From a virus, in the IMG/VR virus record IMGVR_UViG_3300010151_000117, positions 1-26,924 of that record: DNA of 26,924 nucleotides. One strand, given 5' to 3'. Below the pieces are notes generated by a model, which was not told the origin of the DNA, searched no databases, and saw only the letters and a list, made by a program, of their open reading frames with translations. The position numbers were made by a program, and so were the translations under genes. Each line of letters begins with the position of its first letter. Position 1 is the first letter of the stretch. Below, one piece after another: positions 13,319 to 19,990 of this stretch.

Positions 13319-14023
13319 ATGGGCGTATTTGGAACAAGTAATAGCAATTTAGCAACACAAATGGATGCACAAAGTGCTGCACATTTTAAAGTAACTAATA
13401 ATTTATTAACGTTACAAACAAATCATGTAGAAGAATTTTTTGAATATCATGGACAAAATTTCTTTATTGCATTAGAAAAGATGATGGAAGATGTTACAGA
13501 ACGAGTAGTAAGTCAAATGCTATCTAAATTAAGATTTACACAAGGTAGTAGTGGAGAATTAGTAGTTCATTCAGATTGTTTACGTGATTATGAACAAATA
13601 ACTGCTGAAAATATACAATTAGATATTAATAATATGCTTGCAGCGTGTATGAATACTGAAGTTATTATGCAAAGAAAGATGGCTAAGCAACAATATTTAG
13701 AAACACAAGGCTTTGCTTCTCAAATGCCTCAACAACAAATGTCACAGCAAATGGGTGGTATGCCTAATGCTGGAGGATTAAACCCTGCACAGATTAGTGG
13801 TGGTAATCCTGTTATGCAAGCAAATAATATGATGATGCAACAACAACAAGCATTTAATAATCCATCAGGTTATCCTGTTCCACCGGCAGGTAATGATACA
13901 ATGGGTAATCCTTATTGGATTGACCCAAATACAGGACAACCAACCTATACACCGCCTGGTTCTGGTGTTGGATTAACAGGTTTAATACAGAAAGGTGCTG
14001 CTTGGGCGGCTTGGTTAGCATGA
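13319..14023 (+). CDS. Gln/Met/Asn-rich hypothetical virion protein (234 aa)
   Basis: Residues 1-135 are helical, with repeated helices (NLLTLQTNHVEEFFEYHGQN, EKMMEDVTERVVSQMLSKL). Residues of about 135-215 are low complexity, rich in Gln, Met, Asn, Gly and Pro (QQQMSQQMGGM, NNMMMQQQQAF), and include DPNTGQPTYTPP. The C-terminus ends in a short hydrophobic stretch, GLIQKGAAWAAWLA. Such composition is seen in phase-separating or surface-adhesive proteins, and the hydrophobic end could insert in membranes or pack in a pore. No family is recognised. It starts 1 base after the zinc protein and may belong functionally with the cassette or with the head-tail genes that follow. Confidence 0.65.
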   Translation: MGVFGTSNSNLATQMDAQSAAHFKVTNNLLTLQTNHVEEFFEYHGQNFFIALEKMMEDVTERVVSQMLSKLRFTQGSSGELVVHSDCLRDYEQITAENIQLDINNMLAACMNTEVIMQRKMAKQQYLETQGFASQMPQQQMSQQMGGMPNAGGLNPAQISGGNPVMQANNMMMQQQQAFNNPSGYPVPPAGNDTMGNPYWIDPNTGQPTYTPPGSGVGLTGLIQKGAAWAAWLA

Positions 14024-14032
14024 GTGAGTTAA

Positions 14033-15901
14033 ATGGCTATTTCTATTCCGCAACAAATATCCCTCAATAGACGGGATTATTCTATTGGACAAGCCATAGA
14101 ATTGGATGAGGGTGATTTGCCTGCTACCAAAGACCATCCACTTGTTGTCTTAGCATTTAAATATATTGCTGCTCCTGTTCATAGTGTGTATGGACAGATA
14201 GAAGACCATTTTATAACCTATTTAGATTCTTCTTTAATGGAAAGGATAGCAGAAGATGATGTTGATTTTGATTTTGACAAATCTGAATATGATAGACATT
14301 TAACTTCTCTTAAAGAATATATGGAAAAATTAACTCTTAAGTCATTGATAAAAAAACTAAAAAAATATGTTGGTAAGGATAATCAAAAATGGCTTGGTGC
14401 TAATATAAGAAGTACAGAAAAAGAAGGATTGGAAACTTTAATATCTGAATTTGGTGATATAAAGGGAAGGGAAAAGGCATTAAGTTTTAATACAAGAGGA
14501 GAGGTTGCTTCTAAAATAAATCAAGCAATTAAAAGAGACATACCTTATTATCCCATATTAGAATATTTTACTGATAGAGGACACAATTCAGATAAAACAC
14601 CAAAAAATGAAAATATTAATATTGAATTAGAAGAAATAGAAGATGCTATAGTTTTTAAACATGTTAGAACTGACAGATACTTAATATCTCTCACAGATAG
14701 AAAAACTAAAATTCCGATTATGGCTGAGTTTTATAGTTTAACAATAAATATGGGAAAAGTATTTGATAAATTATTAATAGAACAAGACATTAAACCCATT
14801 CCACAAAACGTAAAACGTTTACCTTCTTTCAAAAAAGCATATAAAAAATTCACGTTTCATCCAGATAATACACTGGGTAGCCCTAGAATAGAAGAAGCAA
14901 TAAATGCTATTTATGAATTTAATGAAATATTAGCAAGTAAAGTATTTGATACTGATGTAGATGGAATAGAATTAACCGAAGAAAAAAGAAAAATGGCATT
15001 TCAAGAAGGGGAATTTGACGAAGAATTAAAGATATTAGATAAACTTCTACAACTTAATATGATAACTAATGAAGTATATAATGACTTTAAAGAAGGAAAA
15101 AGATTCACTAGTTTTAAAATAGATGAAGGATGGAAAAATTTTATACTCAATAATATAAATTTTAAAGCAAACCTCAAAGAAAATAAAAATAAAGCACCAA
15201 AGGATTATTGCAACGAAATAGAAATGTTGTTTCAAAAGCAAAAGGCAAAGAAAAAACAAAAAAAAGCAATAGATGATGCTAAAATTCAAGAGACCAAAAT
15301 AATAAGTGCGCCACCTAATTCTACATATAGTGAAAGAAACCTTTTTATGAATGAAAGTTGGAAAACGCCAGAGAATGTAAAATTAAACTTTGACGCATTA
15401 AAATATAATAGAAAATTATATGAAGCATTTAAATCAATTCTAATTCCTAGCGATAGTTCCTTAATGATAGATTTATTAATAACACCAAAATTAGGCCAAC
15501 AAACTAACTTATTGTTGACGCAAGCAGATTCGGAGGAATGGAATAATAAATGGATAAACGTGGTTAGATTAATTGATTATACAACTACTTCTAAAAAATA
15601 TTATGCTAATACTTTAAGAGAAATACGGCCTTCCTATATTACTAACACCAGAGCATTAGAAGATACAAGTCAAAAAAGAAAGATGCCGAGTAAGCAAGGT
15701 ATAGTAGAAGTTAGCGGAACAGATGATGAAGGAGAGGACAAATCAGGCAAAGTAATAGCAGCAGAAAAGGCTAGGGGCGTAGTTGAGGCAGGATTACCAA
15801 GAACAAATTATAGTCAGGATTTAAACGCTTTCATGTATTATATTATGAGACAAACAAATAAATTAGAGAGGTATTTAGGTGGGCAAATTATCAAAGAGTG
15901 A
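14033..15901 (+). CDS. Large hypothetical protein with possible maturation cleavage site (622 aa)
   Basis: A long, mostly helical, Lys/Glu/Ile-rich soluble protein. It contains no motif I know, no cysteine cluster and no membrane segment. A very basic patch lies near residues 405-415 (KQKAKKKQKKAIDD), which could bind DNA. An acidic linker near 560-575 (VSGTDDEGEDKSGK) leads to VVEAGLP at 583-589, matching motifs in the portal and the protease-scaffold. Cutting after Glu585 would release the last 37 residues. The 3' end overlaps the adaptor gene by 23 bases. An internal or ejected head protein is the best guess. Confidence 0.7.
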   Translation: MAISIPQQISLNRRDYSIGQAIELDEGDLPATKDHPLVVLAFKYIAAPVHSVYGQIEDHFITYLDSSLMERIAEDDVDFDFDKSEYDRHLTSLKEYMEKLTLKSLIKKLKKYVGKDNQKWLGANIRSTEKEGLETLISEFGDIKGREKALSFNTRGEVASKINQAIKRDIPYYPILEYFTDRGHNSDKTPKNENINIELEEIEDAIVFKHVRTDRYLISLTDRKTKIPIMAEFYSLTINMGKVFDKLLIEQDIKPIPQNVKRLPSFKKAYKKFTFHPDNTLGSPRIEEAINAIYEFNEILASKVFDTDVDGIELTEEKRKMAFQEGEFDEELKILDKLLQLNMITNEVYNDFKEGKRFTSFKIDEGWKNFILNNINFKANLKENKNKAPKDYCNEIEMLFQKQKAKKKQKKAIDDAKIQETKIISAPPNSTYSERNLFMNESWKTPENVKLNFDALKYNRKLYEAFKSILIPSDSSLMIDLLITPKLGQQTNLLLTQADSEEWNNKWINVVRLIDYTTTSKKYYANTLREIRPSYITNTRALEDTSQKRKMPSKQGIVEVSGTDDEGEDKSGKVIAAEKARGVVEAGLPRTNYSQDLNAFMYYIMRQTNKLERYLGGQIIKE

Positions 15902-16970
15902 TTATGTAGCGGGTAGTGCAGCAAACTACTCTACTGGTATAGGTTACTATACAAGACATGATGATGTATCAGAACTACTACAATGTGGTGAATTTACTGA
16001 TTCTACAACACCAAGTAAAGGTGCTATTGGTAGCATAATTAAAAGAGTAGAAGGAAAAATAGATGATTCTTTAAAGGTGTCTTTTAGACCTGAAATAATA
16101 GAAAAAGAAGTTCATAATTTTGACCCCTTTATCCAAAGCCAATACCCTGTTGTGCCATATAAAGACTATGTTGGTTTTATACAACTCACCAGTGAAAAGA
16201 TTAAAAAGATTTTAAGATTAGAAGTTTGGCAAGGAGATAATTATGTTGATATGGCTTCTGCTTCATACACATATACCCCTCCTACAACAGCACAAACAGC
16301 AGCATACACTTTGAAATTTGACATTGGTTCTCCTGTTACTGTTTCTTTTACCTTAACAGAAAACACCGCTAATGGCTTTTACGACCAATTTGGACAAAAA
16401 ACAACAGTATTAGAAATATGTGCGGCTATAAATGAAATATTCCCTCATGCTACTGCTGATTTTACACAGCAAACAAGCGCAAAAGCAACTGCTGCATCAA
16501 CCGGCTCAGGAAATATCTCTGATTTTTTCTATGCTTGCCCGACAGAAGACGGCAAATCGGTTTATATTTCTTCTAAATTACCATCAGATGCAGGCACAAT
16601 TTGTAGTTTAATTGAAACTATTGATGGAACAAGTCAAACTTTTTCCTTTGTTGATAACGAAACAAAGGGAAGAAACGAAGAATTTTGGACAATAAAAGAT
16701 GAAGGGAAAATATTTTTCAGAACTAATTATCCATATTTAACTAAACATTCAATTAGAATTACATATATTAGAGGTAGTTCTAGAATACCATCTGCTATTC
16801 ATGAAGCAGCAACAAAATTAGTTGCGGCAGAAGTGTTATTAACTGATGATAACACCATATTAATTGCAGAAACTGGTAATATAGACATTAATAAAAAGCA
16901 TGAAATTCTTGTTACTGAAGCAAAAGAAATAATAGAAGGAAAGAAAAATCTAGTTTATTTGATTGATTGA
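15879..16970 (+). CDS. Head-tail adaptor (connector) protein with inserted beta domain
   Basis: A probable head-completion adaptor that docks under the portal. The N-terminal part (DYVAGSAANYST, DDVSELLQCGEF, then GAIGSIIKRVEGKIDDSL) and the C-terminal helix (IPSAIHEAATKLVAAEVLL) match the usual adaptor plan of a helix, an IDD-type turn and a final helical bundle. In between, about residues 110-275 form a beta-rich insertion (SYTYTPPTTAQTAAYTLKFD, DGKSVYISSKLPSDAG) with flagellin-like Thr/Ala/Ser content. At 363 aa it is about three times the usual adaptor length, explained by this insertion. The start is GTG 15879 behind GAGAGGT, overlapping the previous gene. It stands exactly before the small and terminator genes, as expected. 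Confidence 0.65.
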   Translation: MGKLSKSDYVAGSAANYSTGIGYYTRHDDVSELLQCGEFTDSTTPSKGAIGSIIKRVEGKIDDSLKVSFRPEIIEKEVHNFDPFIQSQYPVVPYKDYVGFIQLTSEKIKKILRLEVWQGDNYVDMASASYTYTPPTTAQTAAYTLKFDIGSPVTVSFTLTENTANGFYDQFGQKTTVLEICAAINEIFPHATADFTQQTSAKATAASTGSGNISDFFYACPTEDGKSVYISSKLPSDAGTICSLIETIDGTSQTFSFVDNETKGRNEEFWTIKDEGKIFFRTNYPYLTKHSIRITYIRGSSRIPSAIHEAATKLVAAEVLLTDDNTILIAETGNIDINKKHEILVTEAKEIIEGKKNLVYLID

Positions 16971-16971
16971 T

Positions 16972-17181
16972 ATGTTTAATACAGAAATGCTTAAAATAAT
17001 TGGTTCTTTGCAAGAAATTGCTGAAAAATGGGAAGAAAGACGAAAATTAGAAGAAGCACTTGGCATTCCAACATCTAAGGCGTTAACCGAACAATTTATT
17101 GTAGAAGAAGTAACAAGTAAACTAGCAAAACAAGTATTAATAGACTGTAATAAAGCAATAGGTGGATATAATGGTAGATGA
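16972..17181 (+). CDS. Small helical hypothetical protein (69 aa)
   Basis: I take ATG 16972, one base after the adaptor's stop; TTG 16963 is in frame but weaker. The sequence is helical and charged (MLKIIGSLQEIAEKWEERRK, then TEQFIVEEVTSKLAKQVLID) with a single cysteine and no membrane segment. There is no clear ribosome-binding site, so translation probably depends on coupling to the adaptor gene. It overlaps the next gene by 11 bases. Small proteins here can be head-closure or neck proteins, but I cannot assign one. Confidence 0.6.
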   Translation: MFNTEMLKIIGSLQEIAEKWEERRKLEEALGIPTSKALTEQFIVEEVTSKLAKQVLIDCNKAIGGYNGR

Positions 17182-17677
17182 AGTTACATTTGTCTTAAAG
17201 TTATTAGAAGACAACTGGACTAATAATTTATCTGCCGGTTTAGATGGACATAAGCCTGCTGTATCGGCTGTTAATTTTATTGATATTAGGTCAATAGAAC
17301 CCCAAAAAGGAAGGCGGGTTGATGCTGATGAAAAGGCAATAATTATAGTTTATGAGGACAGTGCTAGTATTACTCACCCTACTATTGATTGGGGGGTCAG
17401 AAACGAAGAATACGGATTTACGATTCATTTGCGAGTTTTGCATCAAAAAGATTGGACTGTCCTAACATATTCAAGAGATAGACTACAAAGTTTATATCAA
17501 GTAGTCCGTAGCATCATCGAGAACGAAGGGCTTAGGCCCACAATAACTGTTGGTTCAAATACATACACAGCAGATTTGATAGAAATTACAAGCAGAAGTG
17601 AGGCTAATGACAGAGGTAAACGATTATTAGGATATAAAATATCAGTTACCATGAAACGGTTTGGAAGAACCACATAG
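17171..17677 (+). CDS. Probable tail terminator or neck protein (168 aa)
   Basis: GGTG at 17161-17164 with 6-base spacing supports ATG 17171 over the in-frame GTG 17162. The fold pattern, an N-terminal helix (VTFVLKLLEDNW), strands (KAIIIVYED, YGFTIHLRVLH), a helix (YSRDRLQSLYQVVRSIIEN) and final strands (ADLIEITSRSE, LLGYKISVTMKRF), resembles gpU-like tail terminators, which cap the tail tube and join it to the head. It lies directly before the tail tube gene, the usual place. The size fits. The assignment is by fold impression and synteny. Confidence 0.65.
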   Translation: MVDEVTFVLKLLEDNWTNNLSAGLDGHKPAVSAVNFIDIRSIEPQKGRRVDADEKAIIIVYEDSASITHPTIDWGVRNEEYGFTIHLRVLHQKDWTVLTYSRDRLQSLYQVVRSIIENEGLRPTITVGSNTYTADLIEITSRSEANDRGKRLLGYKISVTMKRFGRTT

Positions 17678-17697
17678 TTTGTAAGTAGGTGAAAAAA

Positions 17698-19218
17698 ATG
17701 GTAAGTAATGAAATATACACAGGAGCAGGAGCATCAGTAACGTTAGTTCCAGAAATGGAATTTATAATATCGGAAGGATTTGGAACGACAAAAGGTAGTG
17801 TAATTCTTTTAGAAAGAGATACTACTACTAAAACTACATTAAAGTGGACAGTTAATAATTCAAGCCGATTAGTTCCAGATTTATACAAGGGTTGTATGGC
17901 TAAATTAGAAAAATATAATGCTAGTGGCGCATCACAAGACCACACTCAAACTTTAATGATTAAAAGCAATACAGAAGGAACATTAGTATTTGCACAAAAT
18001 ATAGATTCTGATTCTGCTGCACTTTGGTATAAATGCACTATTCTTTCTTTTGGTGCGCCTGTATATTCTCCTGCTGCGATTGGTGGAAAACCCTCGCTTT
18101 TAGCAGATAATTGGTTGGGCTTAGTAAGCACCTTTACTGCTCCAACAGTAACACCACAAATTAAACAAATGAATTTAGCATTGGGTGGAACAAGAAACTT
18201 TGGTTTTCAATTTAATGGCGCAGAAGATATTGGTGAGGCATCTATTGATGTTTCATTAAATAATGGTTCTTGGTTATATTATGCATTAGGAAAAATGTCT
18301 TATAGTGCAACACAAATTAGTTCTAATACATTAAATGCATCTCTTGTAGATGGCTCATCATATGGTCTTGCTTCTAACGGAAGCAAAATACATCGGGTAG
18401 AAGATAGTAAAATTTTACCACCAATTGATGCTGAAGAAACATTAACCGCTTATAAAGAAATAACAGGTTATGTTGATTATACATTTACAGAAAACAATAG
18501 TGGCGATTTGCCTTCTTTTACTTTAGAAGTTACAAATGAAAAAGGCAATGTTACTGATGCTAATTATATGGTGGATTCAAATAGAGAAAAAGTAATGTCT
18601 AGAATATATACAGGTTGTCAAGTTAATACCATGACTCTTAACTTTGAAGAAGGTATGGAAGTTACTGCCAATATTAGTGCTATGAGTAGAAAAGCACAAA
18701 ATGCAGATACAGGGTATGTTCCTAAAAGAAAAGTAAGAACCACATCAGCACTAAAGAATTTTAGTAGTGATAGTGAAGATAACATACCATATATGTATTC
18801 TGATGGAACAATTAAAATGTATGGACAAACACTAGCCAGAGTTAAAAGCGGTAACATTACTATTTCTAATAACTTAACTGCTCAACGTTATATTGGTAAT
18901 TATGATAGGACAATAACAAGTGCTCAGACCGCCGGACAAAGAACTTACGAAATTTCATTAGTTCTATTAATTACAGATAGAACAATTTGGGATGAATTAA
19001 GAAAGCAAACAGAAACTGACAATACTACTGGTTTAATTGAACTTGAGTTTAGTAAGTCATCAACAGATAAAATTGTGTTGAAGTTTAATGATTATATTAC
19101 AACAAGTGTGGATATTCCTTTCCCCGATGATAAGGGCGCGATTGAGGTCGCCATTACCGCATCGGCTCGGACTTTAGACACCTGCACCTATACCGGAAAG
19201 TGGATTATACAGGGTTAA
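17698..19218 (+). CDS. Major tail tube protein (506 aa)
   Basis: This protein would polymerise into the tail tube. GGTGA at 17688-17692 with 5-base spacing fixes ATG 17698; the in-frame GTG at 17689 overlaps that site. The C-terminal half carries the tube pattern: YTGCQVNTMTLNFEEGMEV with a following NISAMSRK, then GNITISNNLTAQRYIGNYDR, EISLVLLITDRTIWDEL and a final beta strand pair ending TYTGKWIIQG. Residues 1 to about 100 form an extra N-terminal beta domain, and the protein is longer than typical tube proteins (150-400 aa), so it may display domains on the tail surface. It precedes the chaperone pair and the tape measure as expected. No sheath gene is seen, so a siphovirus-like tail is likely. 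Confidence 0.8.
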   Translation: MVSNEIYTGAGASVTLVPEMEFIISEGFGTTKGSVILLERDTTTKTTLKWTVNNSSRLVPDLYKGCMAKLEKYNASGASQDHTQTLMIKSNTEGTLVFAQNIDSDSAALWYKCTILSFGAPVYSPAAIGGKPSLLADNWLGLVSTFTAPTVTPQIKQMNLALGGTRNFGFQFNGAEDIGEASIDVSLNNGSWLYYALGKMSYSATQISSNTLNASLVDGSSYGLASNGSKIHRVEDSKILPPIDAEETLTAYKEITGYVDYTFTENNSGDLPSFTLEVTNEKGNVTDANYMVDSNREKVMSRIYTGCQVNTMTLNFEEGMEVTANISAMSRKAQNADTGYVPKRKVRTTSALKNFSSDSEDNIPYMYSDGTIKMYGQTLARVKSGNITISNNLTAQRYIGNYDRTITSAQTAGQRTYEISLVLLITDRTIWDELRKQTETDNTTGLIELEFSKSSTDKIVLKFNDYITTSVDIPFPDDKGAIEVAITASARTLDTCTYTGKWIIQG

Positions 19219-19426
19219 ACCCCCTTAAGACCTAAAGATAGGATAATAAAACATTTTCTGGAAGGGTGGTGGCGAAAATCAAGAACACATCTGTTCATAT
19301 GCGGGTATATTCCCGTTTTGGGTGGTCAAAATTGGCCGTCTTGGGAGGCCCAAAAAGATAATAATTAAGTTATATTCCACTAACAATCGTTTGTTTGTTA
19401 GTATTAAATTGTAGGTGGAAAATAAA
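19219..19426 (+). promoter_or_regulatory. Structured non-coding gap between tail tube and tail chaperone genes
   Basis: This is the longest gene-free stretch in the window and is locally richer in G and C. It holds a series of perfect inverted repeats: CCTA/TAGG (19231-19242), GAACA/TGTTC with loop CATC (19283-19296), CGGG/CCCG (19302-19315), TTTTGGG/CCCAAAA (19316-19322 with 19349-19355, enclosing a further GGUC/GGCC-type stem) and ACTAACAA/TTGTTAGT (19379-19402). A TTATATT at about 19369 could be a weak TATA box. The ATG at 19427 has GGTG 9 bases upstream. Likely roles are termination or processing of the tail tube message and a fresh start for the chaperone genes; a structured small RNA is also possible. 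Confidence 0.55.
19379..19402 (+). repeat. Perfect 8-bp inverted repeat before the tail chaperone start
   Basis: ACTAACAA (19379-19386) and TTGTTAGT (19395-19402) flank an 8-base spacer, 12 bases before the GGTG site of the downstream gene. It could be an operator or an RNA hairpin controlling the chaperone pair. Confidence 0.5.
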
Positions 19427-19783
19427 ATGGAAAACGTAGTAAATGATAAGAGTCGGCTGTTTGCCGCAATAGATACAAAGATGCATCTTTTAAAAGTAGA
19501 TGCTACATCAGATGATGTATTGAAGGTGTGGATTAAAGAACCCACATGGCTTCAAGTAGAACAAGCACTAGGGACAGTAATGAAACTAGATGCAGAAAGC
19601 CAAAGTTTAGATTTGGACTTAAACAAGATGTATAAGTTCATGGTTGAAAACTTTATAGAAAAGACTGAGCCGGAATTAAGTGCAATAGAACTTTTACGGT
19701 TGTCTCCGTTTGTTGGAGCACAGTTAAAGGAAATATTACCTAACCCCTTTGAAGATATTTCAGGGGTTGATAAGGGAAATTAA
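19427..19783 (+). CDS. Tail assembly chaperone, short product (gpG-like)
   Basis: The first of the paired tail assembly chaperones that coat the tape measure while the tail tube grows. It is 118 aa, starting at ATG 19427; the in-frame GTG 19415 sits on the ribosome-binding site itself. The sequence is acidic and mostly helical (TSDDVLKVWIKEPTWLQVEQALGTV, in part), and the middle segment KEPTWLQVEQAL is typical of these proteins. It ends VDKGN, where the last two codons and the base before them make the slippery heptamer GGGAAAT directly before the TAA stop. The identification rests on location between tail tube and tape measure, size, and the frameshift architecture. Confidence 0.85.
   Translation: MENVVNDKSRLFAAIDTKMHLLKVDATSDDVLKVWIKEPTWLQVEQALGTVMKLDAESQSLDLDLNKMYKFMVENFIEKTEPELSAIELLRLSPFVGAQLKEILPNPFEDISGVDKGN
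19774..19780 (+). promoter_or_regulatory. Programmed -1 ribosomal frameshift site GGGAAAT
   Basis: The heptamer G GGA AAT has the X XXY YYZ form in the zero frame and closely resembles the GGGAAAG of phage lambda G-GT. The zero frame closes right after it (TAA 19781-19783) and the -1 frame opens right before it (its last stop is TAA 19771-19773), so the frames overlap only at the slip site. Only a weak GGGT/ACCC hairpin is seen downstream. Confidence 0.88.
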
Positions 19784-19989
19784 AAGAAATACGCAGAGCC
19801 TTAAAGGGTGCAGAATCCAACCCAGTAATAGGTTCTCGTATTATTTTATATTCATATTGTATTGCTTTTGGGGTAAGCCCTTTAGAAGCATACAACACAC
19901 CTGCTGATATTATAGTAAATATGTTATCAATATATGCAGAAGCAAAGAAAATAGAACACGAAGAAATAGAAAAAGCAACGAGGAAGTAA
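19780..19989 (+). CDS. Tail assembly chaperone, frameshift extension (gpT-like)
   Basis: This open frame lies at -1 to the preceding gene and has no usable start: its upstream stop is at 19771-19773 and the first ATG is not until 19921. Slippage at GGGAAAT adds 69 residues (beginning LKEIRRALKGAESNPVIG, ending EEIEKATRK), for a fused protein of about 187 aa. The added part has the expected helical pattern, with PLEAYNTPADIIVNMLSIYA followed by a charged helix, like the T domain that recruits tail tube subunits. It stops 1 base before the tape measure start. A sequencing indel is an alternative, but the exact fit of the slip site makes it unlikely. Confidence 0.85.
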   Translation, partial: LKEIRRALKGAESNPVIGSRIILYSYCIAFGVSPLEAYNTPADIIVNMLSIYAEAKKIEHEEIEKATRK

Positions 19990-19990
19990 T

